DNA from: Streptomyces malaysiense
GTDB lineage: Bacteria > Actinomycetota > Actinomycetes > Streptomycetales > Streptomycetaceae
Direction of reading: 5' to 3'
Assembly: GCF_000980885.2 (NCBI RefSeq)
Contig: NZ_LBDA02000030.1
Coordinates: 59,176 to 123,175, forward strand
DNA: 64,000 nucleotides
Below the pieces are notes generated by a model that saw only the letters and a program-made list of their open reading frames with translations, did no database searches and was not told where the DNA came from. Shown here one piece after another: positions 1-8,663 of this stretch; position 1 is the stretch's first letter, and every line of letters starts with the position of its first letter. The position numbers and the translations under genes were made by a program.

Positions 1-940
1 CCATCTGTCGCACGGCTCGGCCGCCTCGATCACCGGACGCTACTTCCGCTCCGTCCACTACCGCACGGGCGCCGGGGACCTGCTGGACTACGACCGGATC
101 GCCGAACTCGCCGACGAGCACCGGCCGAAGGTCGTCATCGCCGGCGCCAGCGCCTACCCCCGGCGGATCGACTTCGCCCGGTTCCGGGAGATCGCCGACG
201 AGGTGGGCGCGTACCTGATCGCGGACATCTCGCACATCGCCGGGCTGGTCGCCGCCGGGCTGCACCCGAGCCCGGTCGACCACGCGCACCTCACCACCAC
301 GAGCACCTACAAGCAGCTCTACGGCCCGCGCGGCGGCATGATCCTGCTCGGCCGGGACGCGGACGCACCGGGACCGGACGGCCGGGTGCCGCTGCGGAAG
401 CTGGCCGACCGCGCGGTGTTCCCGCTCGTGCAGGGCACCCCGGACCTCGGCAACGTGGCGGCCAAGGCGAGGGCGCTGCACGCGGCCGCCCAGCCCGCCT
501 TCCGGACGCTGATGGAGCGGGTGCTGGACACCGCCGCGGCCATGGCGGAACGGCTCGACCGGCGCGGCCTGCGTGTGATCACCGGCGGCACCGACACGCA
601 CATGGTCCTCGCCGACCTCGGCCCCCACCACGTCAGCGGCGCGGACGCCGAGGAGGCCCTGGAGGCCTGCGGGATCCTGCTCAACCGGAACCGGGTCCCC
701 GGCGACGACACACCGCCCCGGGTCACCAGCGGGATCAGGATCGGCACCAACACCCTGGCGGCCCGCGGTATTTCGCCCGGGACGGCGGCCCGGTGCGCCG
801 ACCTCGTCGCGGACGTCGTGGAGGAACTGCGCGACGCCAAGGCCGTCCATCCCGGCATGGCCGCCGAGATCCGGGCCGAGGTCCGCCGCGTCTGCGCCGA
901 GCACCCCCTGCCCGGCTATCCGGACCCCCAGGAGGCATGA
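1..940 (+). CDS. SHMT/GlyA-like PLP enzyme, 5'-truncated by window edge
   Basis: The frame is open from base 2, so the N-terminus lies outside the window; about 312 residues remain. It belongs to the serine hydroxymethyltransferase fold: DISHIAGLVAAGLHP carries the PLP-binding Asp and His, the PLP lysine is in TYKQLYGPRGG (codon 311-313), and SGIRIGT holds the substrate-carboxylate Arg. It departs from housekeeping GlyA: the residue before the PLP lysine is Tyr instead of His, and the usual QGGPLMH stretch reads QGTPDLG. Together with the neighbouring NRPS operon this suggests a biosynthetic SHMT that makes a non-standard beta-hydroxy or alpha-methyl amino acid. The FmoH enzyme of the JBIR-34/-35 pathway, reported to make alpha-methylserine, is the closest precedent I know. 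The family is certain; the substrate is inference. Confidence 0.85.
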   Translation, partial: HLSHGSAASITGRYFRSVHYRTGAGDLLDYDRIAELADEHRPKVVIAGASAYPRRIDFARFREIADEVGAYLIADISHIAGLVAAGLHPSPVDHAHLTTTSTYKQLYGPRGGMILLGRDADAPGPDGRVPLRKLADRAVFPLVQGTPDLGNVAAKARALHAAAQPAFRTLMERVLDTAAAMAERLDRRGLRVITGGTDTHMVLADLGPHHVSGADAEEALEACGILLNRNRVPGDDTPPRVTSGIRIGTNTLAARGISPGTAARCADLVADVVEELRDAKAVHPGMAAEIRAEVRRVCAEHPLPGYPDPQEA

Positions 941-950
941 GAGGCATGAG

Positions 951-982
951 GGGGCGCCCGGCCCCGCGGGGCCGGGCGCCCC
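951..982. terminator. bidirectional hairpin terminator, perfect palindrome
   Basis: A perfect 32-base palindrome with arms GGGGCGCCCGGCCCC lies between the convergent SHMT-like gene (ends 940) and the DUF2461 gene (ends 992). No T-run follows on either strand, as is common for Streptomyces terminators. Confidence 0.75.
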
Positions 983-991
983 TTCGGACGG

Positions 992-1648
992 CTACCCGCC
1001 CGAGGCGCGCAGCTCCCGGGCCCGGACGCAGGCGTTGGCCGAGAGCCAGTCCAGCACGGGACGCAGCTCCCGCCAGGTCCCGGCCACCCACGCCGCGGCC
1101 GACGGCCGGCCGGCCGCGACCCGGTCGCAGTCGCGCCCGATGTCCAGCGTCCGGTGGCGCAGCAGCCCCACCCGGGGATGGCCGGCCGGCACCCCGCGCG
1201 GTCTGGTGCGCAGCGCGACCCCGCCCACGGCGTGCCCGAGCCCCGCCAAGCCGTCCACGAGCGACTGGAGTTCGGCGCCGCGCTCCTCGGCCACCACCGC
1301 GCGGAGGGCGGCCGTCTCCTGCGGGGCGCGCGAGTAGTACCGGCCGGTGGCGCGCAGTCCCCGTGCGTCGAGGTGGAGCCAGTAGCCGAGGCCGGGTTCG
1401 AGGTCCACCAGGGCCCCTTGGTACGTCTTGTACGGCGACTTGTCGTTCGAGGCCCGGGTGTCCCGCTGCGGCCGCAGCATGCGCAGCGCGCCGAACTCCG
1501 GGGACAGTTCGGCGACCAGCCGCGCCATCGGCTCCCGTACCGCCCGCTCGTACCGGTCGCGGTGGCGGTGCCAGAAGGCGGTCGAGTTGTCCTCGGCGAG
1601 CTCTTCGAAGAAGTCGAACGCCTCGTCCGGAAAACCGGTGAAGGCCAT
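992..1648 (-). CDS. DUF2461 family protein
   Basis: A 218-residue protein beginning MAFTGFPDEAFDFFEEL, typical of DUF2461 (TIGR02453). The family motif NDKSPYKTYQGALVD (a lysine- and tyrosine-containing stretch) is present and length is normal. Biochemical function of the family is unknown. The start at 1648 is preferred because homologues begin here and the upstream extension is low complexity. It is read leftward, downstream of the NRPS operon but separated from it by a strong hairpin, so it is probably transcribed separately. It may mark the boundary of, or an insertion in, the peptide cluster. Confidence 0.8.
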   Translation of the reverse strand: MAFTGFPDEAFDFFEELAEDNSTAFWHRHRDRYERAVREPMARLVAELSPEFGALRMLRPQRDTRASNDKSPYKTYQGALVDLEPGLGYWLHLDARGLRATGRYYSRAPQETAALRAVVAEERGAELQSLVDGLAGLGHAVGGVALRTRPRGVPAGHPRVGLLRHRTLDIGRDCDRVAAGRPSAAAWVAGTWRELRPVLDWLSANACVRARELRASGG

Positions 1649-1741
1649 GGGGTCATCCCGCTTTCGTGCCGGAGCCGACGACCTCGCGCGTGTCGCCGTC
1701 GTGGTCAACAACCGCTCAGGAGCCGCCGATTGTAGTAGCGG

Positions 1742-1786
1742 CGGCGGGCGGGACGGAGTCGTTCCGCCGACTCCGCCCGCCCGCCG
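1742..1786 (-). terminator. terminator after NRPS operon
   Basis: Arms 1742-1761 and 1768-1786 form an almost perfect 19-bp stem (one bulged A) with loop TTCCGC, beginning 18 bases past the NRPS stop on the minus strand. It should end the long leftward operon before the DUF2461 gene. Confidence 0.7.
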
Positions 1787-1804
1787 TGGCATCCGCCGGG
1801 CCGG

Positions 1805-4800
1805 TCAGCTGCCGGGCGTGCGGGGACGTACGGCGGCGAGGTAGCCGGGGACCCGGATCGCGCCGCCCTCGGACTCGGGGTCGACGGCGTACATCCGCGC
1901 CGGGCCGGAGGACAGCCGCCGCCACCGGTTCGCGGGGAAGTGGCGGTCCAGGTCCGTCGGTCCGAACGGGGTCGAGTGGCGCACCCCGGCGGCTTCGAGC
2001 GGCCGGACCAGACGGGCGGCCCGGCCGCGGGCGCCGCCCACATGGCCGAGGTAGCCGAACGAGTCGCGCGCGTAGTCGGGTTCGACCAGCAGCACCCCGC
2101 CCCGGCCCCCGGTGAGCACGGCCAGCGCGGCGGCCGTCGCGGCCCGCTCCTCCTCGTCCAGGACGTGCAGGACGGCGCGGATGAAGACGTTGGCGGGGCC
2201 GAGCCGCTTCGCCAGCGCCTCGACCGCGGCCGCGTCGCCCGGGTCGAGGACCTCGAAGGAGAGGTCGCCGGACCCCGAGCCCTCCGCGCGCGCTCGGGCG
2301 ATCGCGGTGGGCGACACGTCGACACCGACCACCGTGCGGAAGCGGGTGGCGAGCGCGCGGGCGTAGCGGCCGTTGCCGCAGCCCAGGTCGATGACGGGCA
2401 GCGCCGGGTCCAGGTGCCGTGCCGTGGTGTCCAGGAGCCAGCGCATCTCGTCGGCGTCGTCGGCGTCCCACAGCACGTCCCCGCCCCGGCCGGTGGCGTC
2501 CACCGACGACCAGTAGCGCTCCCATGCCGCGCCGGTGCGCCGGGTGCCGGTGACCGCTGCGGGGGCCGCGCCGCCCGTCGTGTGCCGGGCGGTCCCGTAG
2601 CCGAGGTCGCCGGACCGCCAGCCCTCGCGGGTGGTGAGCCGGCCCAGCAGGTCGAGGAAGGCGGCGAACATCTCGCCGACCAGCCCGTCGGGATAGACGG
2701 CCTGGATGTAGTCCCAGTTGAACCGCAGCCCCCCGCCCTCGGTCTCGAACACCTGGAAGTCCAGGCTGACCTGAGGGGTCTGGGAGACGCCGTACACCGC
2801 CGAGCCGAACGTGGTCTCCCGCTGGTCCGGCGGATAGCCGACCAGGCTGGTCATCACGACGGGCATCGCCGGGGTGAGCGTCCCGCGCAGCCGGGTCAGG
2901 GCGCGCAGGACCTGCATGCCGGTGAAGTGGCGGTGTTCGAGATCGGCCCAGAGCCGCTGCTGCAGCGTCCGGGCGCGGTCCGCGAAGGTGTTCCCGGCAC
3001 CGGTCGCCTCCAGCAGCAGTGTGGTGGTCGTATGACCGATCACCCCGCCGATCTGGGGGTGCAGGGGCAGCCGGCTGAACAGCGGGAAGTTGAGGCAGAA
3101 CGACGGCTCGGCGGACCAGGACCGCAGCACCTCGGCGTAGGCGGCGGCGAGCACACCGGAACCGGTCACGTCGTGCTCGCCGGCCAGCGCGCGGACCGCC
3201 GCCCAGTCGGCGGCGTCGAGGACACCGCTGTGCCGCTCGATCCTGGCCGTCAGCTCGGCCTGGTGTGACGGGCGTTTTGGCAGCCGCGGGGCGCCGGGGA
3301 GCGTTTCGAGCCGGTCGAGCCAGTACCACTGGGAGCGCTGGTAGACGTCGCTGTCCGGGAGGTTCGCCGCGAGGCCGAGCACATAGTCGCGGAACGTCAG
3401 CCGCAGGGGTTCGAGCGCCGCGCCCCGGCCCGCGTACAGCTCGCTCAGCTCGGGGACGATCACCTGGAAGTAGCTCCAGGCGTCGGCGACCAGGAAGTCG
3501 AGCACCAGGTGGATCCGGGTCCGGCCACCCGGGAGCAGGGTCAGCCGCAGATCGAACAGCGGCCAGGTGGCCGCGTCGAGGATGGTGTGCGACAACCGCT
3601 CTCGCAGGGCCAGCAGTTCCGGCTCCGGCTCGGCCGTCGCCCGCAGGTCGTGGCGCCTGATCACGAAGTCGGGGACCTCGGCGAGCACCCGCTGGGTGCC
3701 GTCGGCCAGTACGACGGTGCGCAGCGCGTCGTGCCGTTCGACCAGGCTCTGCCAGGCGCGCTCGAACGCGTCGGGGTCGAGGTCGGGCGACTCCCACTCG
3801 AAGTATCCGTGGCAGCCGACGTTGCCGAGCTCGACCAGGCCGCCGCGGCCGATCCACATCGCCTGCTGCCCGTCGTTCAGCGGGAACGGCTCGAAGCGCG
3901 CGGCCGGGTCCGGCTCGACCGGGGGCAGCCCCGCGTAGGCGGCCGAGCCGGCGAGGCCCGCCTCGACCGCCGCGGACAGCTCGCCCGCGGTCGGGCCGGC
4001 GTACAGCTCGGTCATGGACAGCTCGGTGCCGAACCGGCCGCGCAGCTCGTCGATGAGCCGGAAGGCCAGCAGCGAGTGGCCGCCGAGGTGGAAGAAGTTG
4101 TCGGTCATCGAGATCGTCCGGCCGTCGAAGATCTCGGCCCACAGGGCTGCCATGGCGGCCTCGGTCTCGCTGCGGGCGGGCACGAAGCCGTCGCCGCCCC
4201 GCTCCGCCGGCTCGGGGGCGGGCAGCGCGCGCAGGTCCGTCTTGCCGTTCGGCAGCCGGGGGATCCGGTCCAGCGCGGTGACCGTCGCCGGGACCATGTA
4301 GTACGGAAGCCGTTCGCTGAGCCTCGCCTTGAGCGCGGCGCCGTCCAGTCCGGTGCCGCCGTCCGCCGTGACGTAGGCGGCGAGTCGCGGCCCGCCCTGG
4401 CCGGTGCGGACGGTGGTGACCACCGCCTCGGCCACCTCGGGGCAGTCGACCAGGGCGGTCTCCACCTCGCCCAGCTCGACCCGGAAGCCCCGGATCTTCA
4501 CCTGGGCGTCGCCCCGGCCGAGGATCTCGATCGCGCCGTCCGCGCGGTACCGGGCGAGGTCACCGGTCTCGTACACGAGCCCCTCACCGGTCACCGGGTC
4601 CGGGCGGAACAGCTTCCCGGTCAGCTCGGGCCGCTCGTGGTAGCCGGCGGAGAGCCCGGCCCCGCCGATCAGCAGCCGTCCGGTCAGCCCGGGGGGCACC
4701 GGGCGGTCCAGCGCGTCGAGCACGTAGGCGCGCACGTTGGCGATCGGGCGGCCCGCGGGCACCGGATGCGCGGCCTTGATGTGCGCGGGGGTCGCCTGAC

Positions 4801-6403
4801 TGGTCAGGTCGATGCCCGCACCCAGGTCCAGGCAGGTCAGCGCGTTGGTGCTCTCGGTGGTGCCGTACGTCATGACGACGCGGAACGGGGTGTCCACCGG
4901 CGGCCAGCTGTGCACGCGCTCCGCGGTGGTGACCATGACCCGCAGCGCGGCGTCGGCGGGCCAGTCGAGCGCCCAGGCCGGTTCCGCGAGGGCGGCCACC
5001 AGCATCGTGTGGGTGATCCGCTCCGCGACCAGCCAGTCCCGCAGCTGCGCCGGGGACAGCGCGTGCCGGGCGGCGGGGACGCACACCGTGGCGCCGAGCG
5101 CGAGGTGCGGCATCCACTCCATGATCTGGACGCCGAACCCGGGCGCGGACAGCCAGGACACGCGGTCACCGGGCCGTACCCCGTAGGCACGGCCGGTCCA
5201 GTGCACCAGGTTCTCTATCGCCCGCAGCCGCTCCAGGACCGCCTTCGGCTCCCCCGTCGAGCCCGAGGTGTAGATGAGATGGCTGAGGGGTTCCGCGGCC
5301 ACCGGGGTGGCCGGGGGCTCGGCGGGCGCGGCCGCGGTGGCGGCGATGCCGATGACCGGCGGGCATGGTGCGAGGCGCTCGCGCGGCCGGCCGCCCGCGT
5401 CCCCAGGGAGCCGGTCGCCCGTCCCGCCGCCGGTGTCCTGTCCGAGTCGCCCGCCGAGCCCGCCGTCCGCCCCCTGAGCGAGCCGTTCGACCAGTCCTTC
5501 CGTGGTCAGGACCGCCGTCGCCGCGCTGTCGCGGAGCATGAACGCGATCCGCGCGTCCGGATTGACCGGGTCGAGGGGGACGATCGCCGCGCCGGACTTC
5601 AGGATGCCGAGGACGGCCAGCACGTAGTCGAGGCCGCGCGGGCAGAACAGTCCGACGTGGTCCCCGGCCGCGACCCCGGCCCGGCGCAGCTCGCCCGCGA
5701 TCTGGTCGCCGCGCCGGTCCAGCTCGGCGAACGAGACGACACGCTCGCCCTGTTCGACCGCCGGCGCGTCCGGGCGGGTGCGCACCTGGTGCGCGATCAG
5801 CTCCAGGTAGCCGGTCGGCGGAAAGGGCGCGGCGGTGCGGTTCCACTCCTCGGTGACCAGTAGCCGGTCCGCGTCGGTCAGCAGATCCACCTCGGTCAGC
5901 AAAGTTCCCGGCGCGGCCTGCGCCCGAGCGCCGAGCAGCCGCAGCTGTCCGGCCAGCCGGCGCAGCGTCGCGGGCTCCCACAGCCGGGCGTCACCGGCCA
6001 CCTCCACGGCGCCGTCCGCGAGTTCGACCGCGAGGTCGCCCGCGCCACGGTGTTCCCCCGGCCCGCCCGCGACCAGGGCCACCGGTGCGGCCGGCGGCCG
6101 GGACGGCTGGAACACGGGTCCGTCGAGCGCCTCCGCCGCGGCCGCGATCAGCGAGCCGACCGGCGCGTCCTGGTCCACCGGGATCTCGTACCAGCCGTCC
6201 CGGGCCGCCAGCCACACCCGGTCGTGCCCGCTGTACCGGGCGAGGAGGGCGGCCCACACACCCGACCACCACCGCCGGTCGCGGCCGAGGGCGGCACCGG
6301 CCGGGGCGGCATGCCAGGGGCGGTCCGGCTCGCGCGGTTCGCCGGGCTCGGCCGGCCGGTCGGCGAGCAGCGCCGGCAGCGGTTCTACGGCAGGAGTGGA
6401 CAT
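1805..6403 (-). CDS. NRPS: partial C - A - PCP - heterocyclization (Cy) - methyltransferase
   Basis: A 1532-residue synthetase. Residues 1-190 look like the tail of a condensation domain. The A domain spans about 190-735 (TSGSTGEPK near 380, YGTTE 513-517, NGKTD near 720). The PCP has LGGHS with Ser777. Residues 839-1260 are a cyclization domain: D969-x4-D974-xx-S977 replaces the HHxxxDG of ordinary C domains, and SQTPQV (1207-1212) is present. Residues 1290-1532 are a class I SAM methyltransferase with DLGCGNG. In the A domain the Asp that anchors the substrate amino group is Gly424 (FGVQIME), and the A5 motif is YGTTE, so the substrate may lack an alpha-amino group. The Cy domain has no A-PCP after it, so its Cys/Ser/Thr-type partner must come from another protein. 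The ATG overlaps the flavin reductase stop by one base. Last gene of the operon. Confidence 0.93.
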   Translation of the reverse strand: MSTPAVEPLPALLADRPAEPGEPREPDRPWHAAPAGAALGRDRRWWSGVWAALLARYSGHDRVWLAARDGWYEIPVDQDAPVGSLIAAAAEALDGPVFQPSRPPAAPVALVAGGPGEHRGAGDLAVELADGAVEVAGDARLWEPATLRRLAGQLRLLGARAQAAPGTLLTEVDLLTDADRLLVTEEWNRTAAPFPPTGYLELIAHQVRTRPDAPAVEQGERVVSFAELDRRGDQIAGELRRAGVAAGDHVGLFCPRGLDYVLAVLGILKSGAAIVPLDPVNPDARIAFMLRDSAATAVLTTEGLVERLAQGADGGLGGRLGQDTGGGTGDRLPGDAGGRPRERLAPCPPVIGIAATAAAPAEPPATPVAAEPLSHLIYTSGSTGEPKAVLERLRAIENLVHWTGRAYGVRPGDRVSWLSAPGFGVQIMEWMPHLALGATVCVPAARHALSPAQLRDWLVAERITHTMLVAALAEPAWALDWPADAALRVMVTTAERVHSWPPVDTPFRVVMTYGTTESTNALTCLDLGAGIDLTSQATPAHIKAAHPVPAGRPIANVRAYVLDALDRPVPPGLTGRLLIGGAGLSAGYHERPELTGKLFRPDPVTGEGLVYETGDLARYRADGAIEILGRGDAQVKIRGFRVELGEVETALVDCPEVAEAVVTTVRTGQGGPRLAAYVTADGGTGLDGAALKARLSERLPYYMVPATVTALDRIPRLPNGKTDLRALPAPEPAERGGDGFVPARSETEAAMAALWAEIFDGRTISMTDNFFHLGGHSLLAFRLIDELRGRFGTELSMTELYAGPTAGELSAAVEAGLAGSAAYAGLPPVEPDPAARFEPFPLNDGQQAMWIGRGGLVELGNVGCHGYFEWESPDLDPDAFERAWQSLVERHDALRTVVLADGTQRVLAEVPDFVIRRHDLRATAEPEPELLALRERLSHTILDAATWPLFDLRLTLLPGGRTRIHLVLDFLVADAWSYFQVIVPELSELYAGRGAALEPLRLTFRDYVLGLAANLPDSDVYQRSQWYWLDRLETLPGAPRLPKRPSHQAELTARIERHSGVLDAADWAAVRALAGEHDVTGSGVLAAAYAEVLRSWSAEPSFCLNFPLFSRLPLHPQIGGVIGHTTTTLLLEATGAGNTFADRARTLQQRLWADLEHRHFTGMQVLRALTRLRGTLTPAMPVVMTSLVGYPPDQRETTFGSAVYGVSQTPQVSLDFQVFETEGGGLRFNWDYIQAVYPDGLVGEMFAAFLDLLGRLTTREGWRSGDLGYGTARHTTGGAAPAAVTGTRRTGAAWERYWSSVDATGRGGDVLWDADDADEMRWLLDTTARHLDPALPVIDLGCGNGRYARALATRFRTVVGVDVSPTAIARARAEGSGSGDLSFEVLDPGDAAAVEALAKRLGPANVFIRAVLHVLDEEERAATAAALAVLTGGRGGVLLVEPDYARDSFGYLGHVGGARGRAARLVRPLEAAGVRHSTPFGPTDLDRHFPANRWRRLSSGPARMYAVDPESEGGAIRVPGYLAAVRPRTPGS

Positions 6404-6972
6404 CAGCGGCCGCCTTCCGGGCGCTCGGGTGTGATGGGCAGGACGTCCCAGGGCCGGAACGACCGGTGGGCGTAGACGAGCGGTGTCCCGGGCACCACGC
6501 CGGCGTCGATGACCGCGCCGAGGACCATCGTGTGGTCGCCGGCCTCGACCGTGCGGCTCACCTCGCACTGCGCGTAGGCGCACACGTCCTCGGTGAGCAG
6601 AGGCAGGCCCTTCTCGGACATCCGCCAGCCGACCAGCGCGAACCGGTCGGGGACATCGGTGGAGAACACCCGGGCCGCGCGTTCGGCGCCGCCGTGCAGC
6701 AGGTTCACCGCGAAGCCGCCCTGCCGGAGCGCGGCGGCCAGCGTCGAACTGGCGGTGCGCAGACACACCGCGAGGGTGGGCGGCTGGAGACACACACTGG
6801 TCAGCGAGGAACAGGTCATGCCGCGCGGCCCGTCGTCGGCCGGCGCGGTGACCACGGTGACCCCGGTCGGGAACGAGCCCATGACCCGGCGGAACGCCTC
6901 CCGGGCCCGCGCCTCCTGCTTCACCTTCTCCGCCTGTTCCGCCGCGACGAGCGGTCCCGGGGCGCGGGTCAC
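6403..6972 (-). CDS. flavin reductase (HpaC/RebF-type)
   Basis: A 189-residue flavin reductase-like protein, with FPTGVTVVTA near the N-terminus and the CLQPPTLAVCL flavin-binding region. Members use NAD(P)H to make free reduced flavin. The GTG start at 6972 overlaps the halogenase TGA by four bases (GTGA), so the two are translationally coupled. The obvious role is to supply FADH2 to that halogenase, as RebF does for RebH. Its own stop overlaps the ATG of the downstream NRPS by one base. Confidence 0.9.
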   Translation of the reverse strand: MTRAPGPLVAAEQAEKVKQEARAREAFRRVMGSFPTGVTVVTAPADDGPRGMTCSSLTSVCLQPPTLAVCLRTASSTLAAALRQGGFAVNLLHGGAERAARVFSTDVPDRFALVGWRMSEKGLPLLTEDVCAYAQCEVSRTVEAGDHTMVLGAVIDAGVVPGTPLVYAHRSFRPWDVLPITPERPEGGR

Positions 6973-8603
6973 GCCTGCCGCCGTGGCGCCTTCGCGGGGG
7001 CGTGCCGCGGCCGGTCGGCGTCGTACAGATGGCTCAGGTACTCGTAGGCGGAGGGGAGTTCGGAAAGCAGCCGGCGCTGGCGGGCCTTCACGTCGGCGAA
7101 GGCGCGTTCGGCCGTGACGACCGAGCCGGGCCGGTACGAGATGATCGGCAGCGAGGAGCGCGGACGCACCCCGAGCCCGGCGAAGACGGAGTAGTAGCTG
7201 CCGTTGGTCCAGAAGTTGCGGAACTCGGACTCGAAGTTGCCGTAGTAGGTGCTCTCGTCGGTCGAGGGCGGGTTGACCGGGACCCCGGAGCGGTACATCT
7301 CGATCTTCTCCTTGATCTGGTCGGCCAGGGTGAGTTCCTTGGTGGCCCGCCAGAACGGCGTGTCGGTGCGCGGGGACAGCGAGAAGTGCGCCTGGAGGAA
7401 GTCCCGGGTGTCGTCGAACATGTCGACGATCTCGCGGTTGAACCGGTCCCGCAGTACCGGATCGACGTCGCGCTCGGGGAAGTGCTTGACCAGCTGGTAC
7501 AGCGAGGCGGTGATGAAGTAGATGCCCGTCGACTCCAGCGGCTCCACGAAGCAGGAGGACAGACCGATGCCGACGCAGTTGCCCACCCACGCCCGGCGGT
7601 TGCGGCCGACCCGGAACCTGATGTGGTTGAGCGCGGCCTTCTCGGGGTCCAGGCCCCACAGCCGGCACAGGTCGCGGGCGGCCTCGTCCTTGTCCGCGAA
7701 CGCGTCGCAGTACACGTAGCCGCTCCCGAACCGGCCCGGCATCGGGATCCGCCACGTCCACCCGGCGGGCATCGCGATCGAGGAGGTGTACGGCTCGATC
7801 CCGTGCGTCTCGTCGTCGTGCGGCACCTGGGTGGCGACCGCGCTGTTGTTCAGCAGGTGGTCGCTCATGTCGATGAAGGGCTCGCCGAGCTTCTTGTTGA
7901 TCAGCAGTCCGCGCAGTCCGCTGCAGTCGACGAAGAAGTCGCCCCCGACCACCTCGCCGGACTCCAGCGTCACCGACTCGATGTAGCCGCGCGCGTCGGC
8001 CCGGACGTCCGAGACGGTGCCCTCGACGTGCCGTACGCCCTGTTTGCCGGTGGCGAAGCCGCGCAGGAAGGCGGCCACCCGGGCGGCGTCGAAGTGCCAG
8101 GCGTAGTTGGTGCAGCGGGTGCCGTCCAGGAACCGCGGGGAGCGATTGGCGTCCATCAGCGGCGGTTCGACGAAGCACGCGTAGTCGAAGGGCTCGCCGG
8201 TCGTGCCCGCCAGCCGTTTGCGCGTCCAGTAGTGCGACAGCGGCACCCCGTCGGGCGCGGGCAGCAGCCCGAACGGATGGTAGAAGTGGTCGGATCCGCC
8301 GGCGTCCCGCCTGGCGGCCGGCTCACCCGGTCCCGGCGTACGCCAGTTGACGAACTTGACCGCCATCTTGAAACCGGCGTTGCACTCGCCCATCCACTCC
8401 TCTTCGGGCAGCCCGAGGTAGTCGAAGAAGACCCGCTGGAGATTGGGCACGGTCGCCTCGCCGACGCCGATGCGCGGTATCGCCGGTGCCTCGACGACCG
8501 TGATGGACGCTTGGCCGGACAACGCCTTGCCGAGATAGGAAGCGGCCATCCAGCCGGCCGTGCCGCCGCCCAGGATGACGATGTTGCGGATGGGCTCCCC
8601 CAT
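6969..8603 (-). CDS. FAD-dependent tryptophan halogenase (RebH/PrnA-like)
   Basis: A 544-residue flavin-dependent halogenase that forms a C-Cl bond on indole using FADH2, O2 and chloride. The FAD-binding GGGTAG starts at residue 12, the catalytic lysine is Lys79 (AGFKMAVKF), the halogenase-specific WxWxIP motif is W282-P287, and the catalytic glutamate is Glu357 (FVEPLESTG). Lys79 and Glu357 have the same numbers as in RebH, and long stretches such as NYAWHFDA and RVGRNRRAWVGNC match the RebH/PrnA group more than the PyrH group as I recall them. A free-tryptophan 7-halogenase is therefore the best guess; regioselectivity needs assay. A GGAGGT ribosome site precedes the ATG. A 60-base gap separates it from the P450. 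Confidence 0.95.
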   Translation of the reverse strand: MGEPIRNIVILGGGTAGWMAASYLGKALSGQASITVVEAPAIPRIGVGEATVPNLQRVFFDYLGLPEEEWMGECNAGFKMAVKFVNWRTPGPGEPAARRDAGGSDHFYHPFGLLPAPDGVPLSHYWTRKRLAGTTGEPFDYACFVEPPLMDANRSPRFLDGTRCTNYAWHFDAARVAAFLRGFATGKQGVRHVEGTVSDVRADARGYIESVTLESGEVVGGDFFVDCSGLRGLLINKKLGEPFIDMSDHLLNNSAVATQVPHDDETHGIEPYTSSIAMPAGWTWRIPMPGRFGSGYVYCDAFADKDEAARDLCRLWGLDPEKAALNHIRFRVGRNRRAWVGNCVGIGLSSCFVEPLESTGIYFITASLYQLVKHFPERDVDPVLRDRFNREIVDMFDDTRDFLQAHFSLSPRTDTPFWRATKELTLADQIKEKIEMYRSGVPVNPPSTDESTYYGNFESEFRNFWTNGSYYSVFAGLGVRPRSSLPIISYRPGSVVTAERAFADVKARQRRLLSELPSAYEYLSHLYDADRPRHAPAKAPRRQA

Positions 8604-8663
8604 GGTGACCTCCGTCAGATGGTTGTTCTCCCGGCATCGTCGGCGGCGGCCATTACCCGGTGG

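Noticed and set aside
1..940. Housekeeping glyA
   Set aside because: The Tyr before the PLP lysine, the QGTPDLG change and the position beside the peptide cluster argue for a dedicated biosynthetic enzyme.
3509..5863. Long plus-strand open frames across the NRPS and similar long frames opposite other genes
   Set aside because: High GC removes stop codons on the opposite strand; these frames show Arg/Gly/Pro-rich or His/Val/Glu-rich shadow composition, no domains and no ribosome sites.
6404..6793. N-terminal extension of the large NRPS upstream of 6403
   Set aside because: It would overlap the flavin reductase gene out of frame. The ATG at 6403 overlaps the reductase stop by one base, matching the coupled starts elsewhere in the operon.
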